Shown one piece after another: positions 7,929 through 17,650 of a DNA stretch of 64,000 nt. The DNA is from Candidatus Magnetocorallium paracelense (GTDB lineage: Bacteria > Nitrospirota > Thermodesulfovibrionia > Thermodesulfovibrionales > Magnetobacteriaceae), in NCBI GenBank assembly GCA_029001845.1, contig JAREWP010000030.1, positions 1 to 64,000 on the forward strand, written 5' to 3'. Position numbers and translations under genes: made by a program. Position 1 is the stretch's first letter. Every line of letters begins with the position of its first letter. Below the pieces are notes generated by a model. That model saw only the letters and a program-made list of their open reading frames with translations, did not search any database and was not told where the DNA came from.

Positions 7929-10301
7929 TATTACACTAAGACATTATGGAAAAACAAAATCAAATCAAACGAACAATTTCACAGTCAGAGGCACTTGAGG
8001 ATATCAGTAATATGCTCAATACAAACAAAAACATAACCAGAACAGAATTGGCGGATAAAGTTTGCGAAAGGTACAGTTTTACAGATCCTCTGGGCGTCAA
8101 ACAGCGGGCGGGGTGTCTGAAAGCCCTGCGCGAGCTGGACAAAGCCGGTAAGATTAAACTGCCTGCATCGCCGCAAAAAGCATTCACAAGAAGTCCGAGG
8201 CGACTGGCAGAAGCCGTGCCTGCTGCCCATGGAGTACCGTCGGAGGCAGGAGAGGCAGGACAACTGTCAATACAGTTGGTGGAGACAGAGGAGCAAATGC
8301 GAATCTGGAACGAATTAATGATAAGGGAGCACCCTAAGGGAGCAGCTCTGTTGGTTGGTCGTCAGATTCGTTATCTTGTAGGCTCAGAGTATGGTTGGCT
8401 GGGAGGTTTTTCTTTCAGTTCAGCGGCATTGCAGCTTGAAGATCGAGAGCAATGGATGGGTTGGGACAAAGAGACAAAAGACGCCTGCCTGCATTATGTA
8501 GTAAATATGAGCCGGTTTCTGATTCGCTCTAATGTATCATGCCGAAATCTGGCGACTAAACTGTTGAGCATGGTCACAGGTAAATTGCCGGGGGATTTTG
8601 AGAAGCGTTATGGTTACCGACCGTTAGTGTTGGAAAGTTTTGTGGACAAAAGTTCTCATGCCGGGACATGCTACAGAGCGGGGAACTGGAAATGCATAGG
8701 GCAGACGAAGGGACGTGGCAGGCAGGATCGTTACAGTAAAAATCAGGAGACAGTAAAGGACATATATGTGTACCCCCTTGAAAAGGATTTTCGATTAAAG
8801 ATGGGGTTGCCTGAGGAAAAAGAAATAGAGGCGATAGAGATATCTTCCGGTATAGACATAGAGAGATGGGCGGAGAATGAATTTGGCGGAGCTCCGTTGG
8901 GAGATATAAGACTGAGTCGGAGGCTTATAGAAATAGCAGAGGGAAAAGCAGAGAAACCGGGACGTAACTATAGTGAGGCGGCAGGAGGTCAACGTTCGAA
9001 AATAAAAGCCTACTATAGATTAATAGACAAAGCAGATGACTCGGCGGTTACCATGGACAATATTCTTTTACCGCACCGTCAACGCACGGTACAGCGAATG
9101 AAAGGGCAAAAGACCGTGTTATGTATCCAGGACGGCAGTGATCTGAACTACAACAACCTGGACAAATGTGAAGGATTGGGTGTAATCGGAACGAATCAGA
9201 CAAAGGCGCAAAGCAGAGGATTACACCTGCACTCAATGATAGCGGTAACCACGGAAGGTCTGCCGTTGGGAGTATTGAGAGCGCAGTGCAGTGCGCCCGA
9301 AGGGAAAGATAAGGAAGATACTCGTAAGACATGGGCAATCCCAATAGAAGAAAAAGAGACTTTTTATTGGATAGAGGGTGTACGAGACAGTGGGAATCTG
9401 CAAAAGCTGATGCCTGAGACCTCTATAATCAACGTAATGGATCGGGAAGCAGACTTTTTTGAAATGTTTGACGATCATCGCCGCAACAGTAAGAATGTTG
9501 AGCTGATTGTACGAGCCAAACATGATCGCTCAACGACGGGAGAACAAAAATTGTTCGAAACAGCGAGGCAGTCACAGGTGGAAAGCAAAATAAATATCGC
9601 AGTACCCAGGCAAAGCGCCAGAGCCAAAAAGAGTAAACAGAAAGCCAAAGCGAAACGACCGGCGCGAACAGCGGAAGCTTCATTGCGCTTTAAGCAGGTA
9701 GAGTTAAAAGCGCCGTCATATTATAAAGATAAAGCACCGATAAAGGCATGGGTAGTGCATGTATGGGAGGAAAACCCTCCTTTGGACACAGAGGGTTTGC
9801 AGTGGTTTTTACTGACGACAATAGAGGTGAAATCAGTAGAGGATGCATTGGAAATAGTTAAAGATTACCGTCTGAGGTGGCGAATAGAAGACTGGCACAG
9901 AGTTTTGAAGTCAGGATGCGGAGTAGAAAAAGCAGCTCATGAAACAGCACAACGAATCAGGAGAGCGATAGCGATTAATCTGGTTATTGCGTGGCGGATA
10001 ATGCTAATGACTCTCATGGGAAGAGAAGTTCCAGACTTGCCTGCGGAAGTGTTGTTTTCAGATATGGAAATCGAAGTGTTAAAAGCTTATGCGGGAAAAA
10101 AAACTCAGTCCACCTGATTCATTAGGTTTGGCAGTGACAATAGTGGCGAAGATGGGTGGATACCTTGGCCGTGCAAATGACCCTCCTCCGGGTCATCAGA
10201 TAATATGGCGGGGTTATGCCACATTACAACTCTTGTGCGAAGGATACGCGCTCAGGGGTGGGTAGGCTACCGAGGAGTGATTTATGGGTAAAGGGCAGAC
10301 C
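7882..10301 (+). mobile_element. IS4-type insertion sequence with DruA-fused transposase
   Basis: The element is bounded by imperfect inverted ends: TCTGCCTTTTACCC at 7883-7896 and its counterpart GGGTAAAGGGCAGA at 10286-10299, which matches at 13 of 14 positions. It holds one transposase gene. It interrupts a DNA methyltransferase on the left and ends about ten bases from the stop codon of an Rpn-type nuclease on the right. No target-site duplication is visible between the flanks. This suggests that a deletion or recombination took place next to the element after insertion. Confidence 0.75.
7946..10265 (+). CDS. IS4-family transposase with N-terminal DruA (DUF4338) domain, frameshifted near 3' end
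   Basis: Residues ~105-285 form a DUF4338/DruA domain, with LLVGRQIRYLVGSEYGWLGG, FSFSSAALQL, YVVNMSRFLI, YRPLVLESFVD and GTCYRAGNWKCIGQTKGRG. From ~310 on it is a Tn5-like IS4 transposase: Asp in VLCIQDGSDLNY, Asp in INVMDREADFFEM, and the Y-R-E-K signature in YRLRWRIEDWHRVLK. The open frame stops at 10117. The conserved tail, PPDSLGLAVTIVAKMGGYLG to LLCEGYALRGG, continues to 10265 in another frame. The shift falls in a run of eight A (10096-10103); seven would restore the frame, so slippage or an indel is likely. Confidence 0.8.
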
Positions 10302-10310
10302 TAACCCGGC

Positions 10311-10834
10311 TCAGATACCTGACAATCTCTTTTTTAACTCTTCTATTATTTTATCCTTTTCATCGAGTGCCTTTTTGTTCTCCTCTAAAGCCTTTTTATT
10401 TTCCTCGATTTCCCTATCCTTACCTGCTATCGCTCTCTCCAGGCCCTGTAACTCCTCCAGAATATCGTCCTCTACATCCATCTTATCCCTCATCTCAGGC
10501 TCCAGTATCGCCCTCTGCAATCTCCGAATCACTTTACCGTATTTACCGGAATAATCCTCCTCCCTTATATTTAACCTATGGCCGTCAGAGGTTACATGAC
10601 TCTGGTCGAATACGCTTAACAACCTCTCCATATCGGTCTTTGCATCCTTTCTTAGACAGGGGATCTGAATACAGTAAAAAAACGACGATCTATCTCTACT
10701 GTCCTCTATTGCGGCAAAAATTCAAGCTCCACGATATCTTCACCCGTTATGGTCGAAATAATCAGAGCAGCGATTTCGTTATCTTCCATTAAATATTTAA
10801 AGATTACATCGTATATGGGATTGGCTATTTCCAT
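10311..10834 (-). pseudogene. Rpn-family nuclease (PD-(D/E)XK transposase-like), internally deleted
   Basis: From the ATG at 10834 the minus strand reads MEIANPIYDVIFKYLMEDNE and ITGEDIVELEFLPQ, the usual start of Rpn/YhgA-like nucleases. After a stop, the family sequence resumes in another frame with YCIQIPCLRKDAKTDMERL. It then continues LLSVFDQSHVTSDG and a coiled-coil tail ending in KKRLSGI. The central part with the catalytic Asp, Glu and Lys is missing; about 170 residues remain of some 300. The stop codon lies ten bases from the neighbouring insertion sequence. It is clearly a relic. Confidence 0.65.
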
Positions 10835-11290
10835 GGAATATACCTCTTGTGTTTTATTATAAAACAACACAACCTATATCTCAATAGTAAGAGGCGGTTT
10901 TGAAGTCCTGTGAATAGAGGAAAACCATTAAAGTCTATAATTTTACCTGTCCTATACACAAACAGCAGGTTCAGGTTTGTAACTTGATCGCATAGGAACT
11001 TTCATTTTTTTATGCGGCTTTGCGAGAAGTCAGATTTTTAGACAAAGGATTCATCGGTCTTTTAAACGTACGAATTCATACAAAACAAAGCGTCATTCCC
11101 GCAGTCCCTTAAGCGGGGATGACGATATCTTGTTTTTGAAACCATAGGTGATTATGACAGTTGAAACCCAAACATGAACAGCCGATCAGCTTAAAAAAGC
11201 ACGTCCAGAGGGCGATATCTTGAACCTGCTTAAAAAATGAAATTTCTTATGATCCTGAGAGTCTAAAGTCATATATGCAAAGCATGTTTT
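10835..11290. other. intergenic spacer between the accessory island and core genes
   Basis: No coding frame with family resemblance is visible in these 456 bases. The only structured item is the CGTCATTCCCGC-type palindrome at 11091-11124. The spacer marks the edge between decayed mobile DNA on the left and the glnE-metK-rlmN block on the right. Confidence 0.5.
11091..11124. repeat. CGTCATTCCCGC palindromic repeat
   Basis: CGTCATTCCCGC (11091-11102) and GCGGGGATGACG (11113-11124) form a 12-bp stem with one wobble position around a 10-base loop. Palindromes with this core are widespread intergenic repeats in proteobacterial genomes. It has no T-run after it, so a terminator role is unlikely. 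Confidence 0.6.
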
Positions 11291-12388
11291 TTACACCTTT
11301 GGGGTGAACTGTTTACTCAGCGTTTCACACTCTCCGGCCAGTTGTCCGCAGGCTGCAAGAATGTCTCTGCCTTTGCTTTTTCTTATAAAAGCGGTTATAT
11401 TGTTTTCCTGCAATATCTGTTGAAAGGTCAGAATTCTGTCATGGTCAGAGGGTCTGAAGGCAGCGCCGTCAAAAGAGTTAAAGGGTATTAGGTTGATCTT
11501 TGAAGGAATTCCCTTTAAAATTTTCTTTAACTTTAAAGCGTCCTCTACCGAATCGTTGACTCCCTTTAGAAGAATATATTCAAATGTAATCCTTCGCCTG
11601 GGGGACATAGAAAGGGTTTTGCAGGCCTTCAGCAGTGACGCCAGGTTATGAATTTTATTAATCGGCATAATCTCCTCTCTGACTTGATCGGTAGCCGCAT
11701 TTAAGGAAACTGCAAGATTAACTTCAGGCGATTTGCTAAAGAGTTTCCTTATTTTCGGGACAATACCGCATGTGGAAACAGTGATTCGTCTTTTCGATAT
11801 GCCCAAAAGAGTCGTCATGCGCGTAAGAGATTCCGTTACTTCGTTGAAATTATTAAGAGGCTCTCCCATTCCCATTAGTACAATATTTGTAATAGGGCCC
11901 GGACAGGTTCTATCGCCTGAAACGGCAATAATTTGACCGGTAATCTCAGAGGCTGTGAGATTTCTCTTTAGACCGAGAGGAGATGTGCGGCAAAATTTAC
12001 AGCCCATTGCACAACCGACTTGAGAAGAAATACAGAGAGTCAGTCTCTTCTCGTCGGGAATGAGCACGCTTTCTATGGAGTGGCCGTCTTTGAGACCGAA
12101 GAGGTATTTTATCGTACCGTCAGAGGAAACCACTTTGTTTCGAATCTCAGGCTTGCCGATGTAAGCAAGAGTACTGAGTTTCTCTCTTAATTTCTTAGAG
12201 AATTCGGTAATATCATCAATTTGGTTGACTCTCTTTTCATAAATCCAGTGTATAAGTTGATTTGACCTGAACGGAGGCAGGGAAAGAGACGCAATGAAAT
12301 CCTCCACTTCCTTTTTGGAAAGGGTGCAAATATCGAGTTTACTCAGATAATCAACTCCCTCATTTGGGGTTTGGTTGCGCGAAGTCAC
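11291..12388 (-). CDS. rlmN: 23S rRNA (adenine2503-C2)-methyltransferase RlmN
   Basis: RlmN is a radical SAM enzyme that methylates A2503 of 23S rRNA and A37 of some tRNAs. The iron-sulfur cluster motif is CAMGCKFC, preceded by CISSQVG. Other signatures are GMGEPLNNF, VSTCGIVPKI, LAVSLNAA, and the C-terminal catalytic Cys in ILAACGQLAGE. It is the last of three minus-strand genes, glnE, metK, rlmN. The start is uncertain. No good ribosome site is visible, and the frame is open to an ATG at 12499 whose first ~37 residues look non-native, so a GTG at 12388 (365 residues) fits the family length better. Confidence 0.9.
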   Translation of the reverse strand: MTSRNQTPNEGVDYLSKLDICTLSKKEVEDFIASLSLPPFRSNQLIHWIYEKRVNQIDDITEFSKKLREKLSTLAYIGKPEIRNKVVSSDGTIKYLFGLKDGHSIESVLIPDEKRLTLCISSQVGCAMGCKFCRTSPLGLKRNLTASEITGQIIAVSGDRTCPGPITNIVLMGMGEPLNNFNEVTESLTRMTTLLGISKRRITVSTCGIVPKIRKLFSKSPEVNLAVSLNAATDQVREEIMPINKIHNLASLLKACKTLSMSPRRRITFEYILLKGVNDSVEDALKLKKILKGIPSKINLIPFNSFDGAAFRPSDHDRILTFQQILQENNITAFIRKSKGRDILAACGQLAGECETLSKQFTPKV

Positions 12389-12622
12389 AAATCGATAATT
12401 ATAACATCCAAATACAACAGGCAGGTTAACAAGCTGAAAGGCTGAAGACCTTTGAATAAGAGATTGGCAACATATAAAAAAACCAACCACGAAGACCATG
12501 TTGACAAGGAAAGAAAAGAGGTTTTTTATTTCTTCATGTTATTCGTGCCCTTCGTGGTTCTAAAATGTACTGTCTGTACCTTAACAGACGATTGTAAAAA
12601 AACGACGACATATCCGAATCGA

Positions 12623-13774
12623 TCAGAGACCTGCCTCTTTCTTTATTTTGTCAGCCAAGTCGGTTTTCTCCCATGTAAACTCCTCTTCAGTTCTTCCGAA
12701 ATGACCGTATGCGGCTGTCTTTCTATAGATCGGTCTCCTGAGATCGAGCATTTCCATAATACCCTTTGGTGTGAGATCGAAATTATTGTTTACAATTTTC
12801 ACTATCTGCTCGTCCGATATCTTACCTGTTCCGAATGTGTCAACGTGAACTGAAAGCGGCTTGGCGACGCCTATCGCATAAGACACCTGAATTTCCAATC
12901 TGTCAGCTACTCCGGCTGCCACCATGTTCTTTGCCACATACCTGGCGGCATAGGTACCCGATCTGTCGACTTTGGAAGGGTCCTTACCTGAAAAACATCC
13001 GCCTCCGTGCCTTCCGACTCCACCATAACTGTCGACTATAATTTTTCTTCCCGTTAACCCTGTATCGCCCATAGGGCCGCCTGTTACGAACCTTCCTGTG
13101 GGATTCACATGATATGTTATGTTTTCTTCGTCGAGCAATTCCTTCGGAAGAACAGGTTTAATTATTTTTTCCACAATATCTTCCTGCAGGTCGTGGAGTT
13201 TGATCTCAGGACTATGCTGGGTTGAAATAACGACACTGTCAACACGGTGAGGCTTTCCGTCCTTATATTCAATGGTTACCTGACTTTTGCCGTCAGGTCT
13301 CAGATAGGGCAGTAAATCCTTTTTCCTGGCCTCAGTCAGCTTACGAGCCAGTTGATGAGCCAACATGATAGTCATGGGCATCAGTTCCGGGGTCTCATTG
13401 CATGCAAATCCGAACATTAATCCCTGATCTCCGGCGCCTCCGGTATCGACTCCCATGGATATATCCTGTGACTGTTCGTGTATGGCGGTGAGAACTGAAC
13501 ATGTTTCATAATCAAAGCCGTATTTTGCTCTCGTGTATCCGATATCTCTGATTGTGCTTCTCACTATGGCGGGTATATCGACATAACAATTCGTCGTTAT
13601 CTCTCCTGAAACAAAGGCGAGTCCCGTTGTGACCAAAGTTTCGCAGGCAACCCTCGCCATCGGGTCTTCAGCAAGTATTGCATCCAGTATAGCGTCCGAA
13701 ATTTGATCGGAAATCTTGTCCGGATGTCCTTCAGTAACTGATTCTGAAGTAAAAAAATAGTCCTTTCCTGGCAT
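12623..13774 (-). CDS. metK: S-adenosylmethionine synthetase
   Basis: This enzyme makes S-adenosylmethionine from ATP and methionine in the cytoplasm. The 383-residue protein has the full family length and signatures: [16 protein letters not shown] near the start, [15 protein letters not shown], and the glycine-rich loop [17 protein letters not shown]. The ATG at 13774 follows GGAGGT. It lies 64 bases after glnE on the same strand and before rlmN, whose product uses SAM. No SAM riboswitch is apparent in the short leader. Confidence 0.97.
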   Translation of the reverse strand: MPGKDYFFTSESVTEGHPDKISDQISDAILDAILAEDPMARVACETLVTTGLAFVSGEITTNCYVDIPAIVRSTIRDIGYTRAKYGFDYETCSVLTAIHEQSQDISMGVDTGGAGDQGLMFGFACNETPELMPMTIMLAHQLARKLTEARKKDLLPYLRPDGKSQVTIEYKDGKPHRVDSVVISTQHSPEIKLHDLQEDIVEKIIKPVLPKELLDEENITYHVNPTGRFVTGGPMGDTGLTGRKIIVDSYGGVGRHGGGCFSGKDPSKVDRSGTYAARYVAKNMVAAGVADRLEIQVSYAIGVAKPLSVHVDTFGTGKISDEQIVKIVNNNFDLTPKGIMEMLDLRRPIYRKTAAYGHFGRTEEEFTWEKTDLADKIKKEAGL

Positions 13775-13838
13775 AAATAACCTCCATATTTTGCTTTACA
13801 GCTCTTATTGCTAATTTTTAAGCCTATATATATTAACA

Positions 13839-16679
13839 TTAAATCATTAACTTATCAACTATATGTTTAGTATTTTCCATGAGGGAACTCAAATGAGCCT
13901 TGAATACTTTGGGTGAATTCAAATTTGTAAATTTTGATAGAGATTCAATAATATTCTCTTTTTCCGGCACACAACTTTCTCCCATCAGTCTGACGTAGGT
14001 TTCAGTTTTTCGCAAAAAAACATAACTTTCTGCTAAAAAATTTCCATTTTCCATGTCAATAAAATTAAAAAAAATCAATCTTCTAAGTGCGACAAGAGTA
14101 TTTTGAACTATTAATCGGGGAAATAAAGAGGCGTGTTTTAGTTGCAGATATTGTACAAGAAACTCTATGTCCTCTATCCCTCCGGGAGCAAGCTTGACAT
14201 CAAAGGCAGCCGAATTATTGAAGAGTTCCCTTTTTATTCTCTCCCTCATTTGTATAATATCACCGGCGGCGACATCCATGCCTCTTTCTGTTACGATCTC
14301 TTTTACAAATTTACAATATTTTCTTCTCAGTCCTACATTGCCGGCAACGGGTCTGGATTTCAGAAGAGCCTGAATTTCCCAAAAATGCGCGCTGTTCAGA
14401 TAGTATTTTCTTAACGCATCAAGTCCGGTTACCAGAGGGCCCTTTGAGCCTTCGGGTCTGAGTCTGGTGTCCACCTTGTATGCAATACCCTCTTTTGTAT
14501 ATGACATAAGGCTTCTCAGAACTCTTTCAGTATCTTTCGAATCGTTATAGTCAGGAGGGAGACCTGAAACAAAGGTAATGTCCAGGTCTGAATTAATAGT
14601 TATCTCCCTGCCGCCGAGCTTTCCAAAGCCTATGATTAAAATATTGCCTGAAGTCGAAAAACTATTGAGAGTGCATGTCAAAACAGCTTCCGCCGCTCTG
14701 CTTAAGCCCTTTGTAATATGCAACAAAGATATTTTCCCGTTTAGATACATAATACCGAGTCTTATCTCCTCCATCTTTCTAAATATGCTTAAAGCCTCGC
14801 CGGGGGCTGACTTCTTTTTCAGGCTGCCCCATAGCTCGTTTTCCATGATTCTCAACGTTTTCTTATAAGGCGTACCCTCAGAAAGCATATGAACATACCT
14901 GGGATTGCTAATAATAATCGAAGACAGATGTTCGCTTACGCAAAAAACGCCTGCCAATAACTCTATAAGCCCCTTTTGAGACTGAAATATATCAAGGTAC
15001 GTTTCATTCGTCCGGAGCATTTCTACAAATCCGATAAGATTTTTAAGAGCCTTTACCGGGTCTTCGCTTTTAATTGCGCTTTCTACAAAATACGGCAGAA
15101 TTCTATCCTTAACCCGTTTCCCGCGAAGAGTCTGAAACTCATTCATGCTATCCCTTATCTTCTTAATATAATAAGATAGTCTGCTCACCTTGTCGCCATC
15201 CATACCTGTCCTTTCACGCAATATCCCTGTAAGTTCTTCATCGGTTATATCCTTATAGAATAAAATACTCTCCTCAATACCATTGTCATCGTCATTTTTA
15301 TCTGCCGGTCTGAAAAGAGAGTTAAAAACAGTATGCACCTGTGTCCTTCTCTCTTGCAGGTCTCTATTAAAGGCATGTACGTCAACAAAGCCCATCTTTC
15401 CGGCAAGGACTGCCAGATCATTTGGATTTGATGGCAATTTATGCGTCTGGATATCGTTAAGCATCTGTATTACATGTTCCAGTCTTCTCAAATACAGATA
15501 ATTGTTATAGAGATTATTGTAGTCCCCATCTCCTATGAGGTTTTTCATCCTGAGCCTGTGAAGAGCTATTAAGAGACGTCTCTCTATTAAGAGTCTCTCC
15601 CTGCCTCCATAGATTATTTGCAAGGTTTGGGTAAAGAACTCTATCTCTCTTATACCGCCCCGTCCTCTTTTAATGTCGCTCTCTTTAAAGGCTGCATCTA
15701 TTTTTGTCTTAAGTCGCCTTATCTCGTCTATTGATCCCATGTCTATATATTTTCGATATACAAAGGGTCTTACGGTGTTTATAAACTCGGCAGTTAACAG
15801 ATCGTCGCCTGCTATATGTCTGGCCCTGATTAGAGCAACCCGCTCCCACTCCCTTCCCCAGGATTCGTAATACAGTTCATAGTTACCCAAAGAAAGGGCA
15901 AGTTCACCCTTTTGCCCTTCAGGTCTAAGCCTGAGGTCAACCCTGTAAACAAAGCCGTTATGAGTATTAAGCGATAATATTCTGCTTATCTTTTCAACCA
16001 GCTTACAATAAAACTCATGATTCGATATAATGTTTCTTCTTACTCCCTGGGGCCCTAATATACCGTTTGTGTCGCACCTGTAGTTGCCATAGACACAGAT
16101 AAAATCCACGTCCGAGCTGAAATTGAGTTCTCCGCCTCCAAGTTTGCCAAGGGCTATAACAGCAAAAGAATCTTCATCAGGCGCGCCATAACTCTCTGTT
16201 AACTCTTTACGGGCAGCTCTGTATGCCTCCCCTATCAAAACGTCGGCAAGGAGGCTCAACTCATTCATGCTCTCTATAAGTTCACTTTTATTTAATATAT
16301 ATCTAAGGGTAATAAGGATTAAAATCCTCTTTTTCGTCTCTCTGAGCAGATCATAAATGAAAGGTTCTTTTTTGCCGTCCGATGCGTTTGCCAATGAATT
16401 GTTTAAAAAAGATTTTGTATTTAATAATTCCGACTCTATCATGGATCTGTTGATATTTAAATCTATTTTACCAAGCATTTCCGATAATACTTCAGGCCTT
16501 TTGATACAAAATGCAGCGAGAAACTGACTATAGGAAAAGAGCAGAGCTGCGTGCCCGATATCTTCTTTACTAAAGGATTCAAAGACCTCCGGATTTTCTT
16601 TTATAAAAGAACGAAGGTTATTTAAAGATCTTTCAGGGGCAGGCGTGGAAGCAGCAATATCTTCTATAGTTTCTTTCAT
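13839..16679 (-). CDS. glnE: bifunctional glutamine synthetase adenylyltransferase/deadenylyltransferase
   Basis: GlnE attaches AMP to and removes AMP from glutamine synthetase, setting nitrogen assimilation. Two nucleotidyltransferase domains are visible, each with its metal-binding Asp pair: GKLGGGELNFSSDVDFICVY in the N-terminal half and GFGKLGGREITINSDLDITF in the C-terminal half. Helical domains with GGIREIEFFTQ and GGIEDIEFLVQYLQ follow them. The frame is open to 16811, but the ATG at 16679 (MKETIEDIAAST) gives 946 residues, the length of the E. coli enzyme. It is the first gene of the glnE-metK-rlmN set. Confidence 0.93.
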   Translation of the reverse strand: MKETIEDIAASTPAPERSLNNLRSFIKENPEVFESFSKEDIGHAALLFSYSQFLAAFCIKRPEVLSEMLGKIDLNINRSMIESELLNTKSFLNNSLANASDGKKEPFIYDLLRETKKRILILITLRYILNKSELIESMNELSLLADVLIGEAYRAARKELTESYGAPDEDSFAVIALGKLGGGELNFSSDVDFICVYGNYRCDTNGILGPQGVRRNIISNHEFYCKLVEKISRILSLNTHNGFVYRVDLRLRPEGQKGELALSLGNYELYYESWGREWERVALIRARHIAGDDLLTAEFINTVRPFVYRKYIDMGSIDEIRRLKTKIDAAFKESDIKRGRGGIREIEFFTQTLQIIYGGRERLLIERRLLIALHRLRMKNLIGDGDYNNLYNNYLYLRRLEHVIQMLNDIQTHKLPSNPNDLAVLAGKMGFVDVHAFNRDLQERRTQVHTVFNSLFRPADKNDDDNGIEESILFYKDITDEELTGILRERTGMDGDKVSRLSYYIKKIRDSMNEFQTLRGKRVKDRILPYFVESAIKSEDPVKALKNLIGFVEMLRTNETYLDIFQSQKGLIELLAGVFCVSEHLSSIIISNPRYVHMLSEGTPYKKTLRIMENELWGSLKKKSAPGEALSIFRKMEEIRLGIMYLNGKISLLHITKGLSRAAEAVLTCTLNSFSTSGNILIIGFGKLGGREITINSDLDITFVSGLPPDYNDSKDTERVLRSLMSYTKEGIAYKVDTRLRPEGSKGPLVTGLDALRKYYLNSAHFWEIQALLKSRPVAGNVGLRRKYCKFVKEIVTERGMDVAAGDIIQMRERIKRELFNNSAAFDVKLAPGGIEDIEFLVQYLQLKHASLFPRLIVQNTLVALRRLIFFNFIDMENGNFLAESYVFLRKTETYVRLMGESCVPEKENIIESLSKFTNLNSPKVFKAHLSSLMENTKHIVDKLMI

Positions 16680-17017
16680 AGAATATGATATTAACAAATG
16701 GCGGTTTCCTGCATCAAGGCAAGATACAGGGAACCGGAAATTTACTCCGAAAATAGACAACAGCGCACCGGAAGGAGCAGCAATGTCCTGCTCCTTCTTA
16801 AATATTTTCATGCTTTGTGGTGATCCTGAGGATCATGGACATTTGCCCGGAAGATATTTAACACTGTAGAGCAATGTGAGAAATAACTGCACACCAAACA
16901 ACAGCAAAGATATGGAATTGTGCAGATATTGCGCATATTACTGTCTTGTCATACCATTGCAAGTAAGCCGGGGGCTGTATTTCCATCAATCTGCCTGTGT
17001 TGTAAGGGCCGGCATAG
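16680..17017. other. intergenic region upstream of the small Gly-rich genes
   Basis: This holds the divergent upstream regions of glnE (minus) and the small-protein cluster (plus). I see no conserved coding frame; a plus frame is open from 16876 into the first small gene, but it has no ribosome site and reads like chance sequence. Promoter elements for the cluster begin at 17018. Confidence 0.4.
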
Positions 17018-17048
17018 TATTTGATAATCAAATATACAATTGTATTAA
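17018..17048 (+). promoter_or_regulatory. sigma-70-like promoter overlapped by two palindromes
   Basis: TTGATA (17021-17026) and TATTAA (17043-17048), 16 bases apart, fit -35 and -10 boxes. Over them lie TATTTGAT-A-ATCAAATA (17018-17034) and the perfect palindrome ATACAATTGTAT (17034-17045), both placed as operators would be. The ribosome site AGGAGGGTGT follows at 17061, so the leader is short. Assignment is by pattern only. Confidence 0.45.
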
Positions 17049-17076
17049 AAAAATCTACACAGGAGGGTGTAAGGTT

Positions 17077-17328
17077 ATGGCGAATCAGGATTTTTTAAAC
17101 ATGTCAAAAAGCGGCGGGGACTCTTCAATCGGTGAGGCGTCCACATCGTCATCAGCCTCAGGCGGTTATGCATCGGGCGAGGGAGAGGCAAGTGTTGTCA
17201 ATGCCGATCCCTATGGAACGGGATTAGCATATGCGAGCGCCGGGGCCGTAGGTGAGAATGCCATCGGCGCAACAGGTGGCGGAGTAACCGATAATACAGC
17301 AATCGATTCAATCAACATATCTTCATAA
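17077..17328 (+). CDS. small Gly/Ser/Ala-rich protein, copy 1 of 3
   Basis: An 83-residue acidic protein starting MANQDFLNMSKSGGDSSIGE, with a Gly/Ser/Ala-rich middle and the tail GGGVTDNTAIDSINISS. It has one lysine, no Arg, His or Cys, and no signal peptide or membrane helix. A strong ribosome site (AGGAGGGTGT) precedes the ATG. It is the most divergent of three tandem paralogs. Both ends are conserved among copies while the centre varies, which suggests conserved interaction or processing ends around a flexible linker. I do not recognise a family. A structural, secreted or peptide-precursor role are all possible. Confidence 0.75.
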   Translation: MANQDFLNMSKSGGDSSIGEASTSSSASGGYASGEGEASVVNADPYGTGLAYASAGAVGENAIGATGGGVTDNTAIDSINISS

Positions 17329-17355
17329 AAAAAATTTAAAAAGGAGGACTTAAAA

Positions 17356-17607
17356 ATGTCTAATGAATTCGCAAATATGACTAAATCGGGAGGAGACTCC
17401 GAAATAGGATCGGCAAGCATGGCGACAGGCGCCTCAGGAGGCAGTGCGACAGGAACAGGCGAAGGAGATGTATGGGGAGGCGGATATGCCGAAGGTACAG
17501 GAGTCGCCGGCGCCAGTGCAGGCGCCATAGGTCAAAATGCCGTTGGTTCCGCAGCAGGGGGAGTAACAGATAATACCGATATCGATTCTATTAATATCTC
17601 TTCATAA
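17356..17607 (+). CDS. small Gly/Ser/Ala-rich protein, copy 2 of 3
   Basis: An 83-residue paralog starting MSNEFANMTKSGGDSEIGSA, with a centre GEGDVWGGGYAEGTG and the tail GGVTDNTDIDSINISS. The start is set by AAGGAGGACTT just before the ATG. It sits 27 bases after copy 1, so the copies are probably on one transcript. Like the others it lacks Cys, His and Arg. Trp and Tyr in a Gly-rich context give it an aromatic centre that copy 1 largely lacks. Function unknown. Confidence 0.75.
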   Translation: MSNEFANMTKSGGDSEIGSASMATGASGGSATGTGEGDVWGGGYAEGTGVAGASAGAIGQNAVGSAAGGVTDNTDIDSINISS

Positions 17608-17650
17608 ATTTTATCGTTTTAAAACAATAATATTAAGGAGGAAAATAAAG

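Noticed and set aside
7870-10320. Target-site duplication around the DruA-IS4 element
   Set aside because: The bases flanking the two inverted ends show no shared 8- to 12-base direct repeat.
13700-13840. SAM riboswitch before metK
   Set aside because: The spacer between glnE and metK is only 64 bases, too short for the known SAM riboswitch classes that I would recognise, and no matching motif is seen.
17077-17120. Double-glycine bacteriocin leader in the Gly-rich proteins
   Set aside because: The SGG motif is present, but the hydrophobic spacing of known double-glycine leaders does not fit and no peptidase-exporter gene is adjacent.
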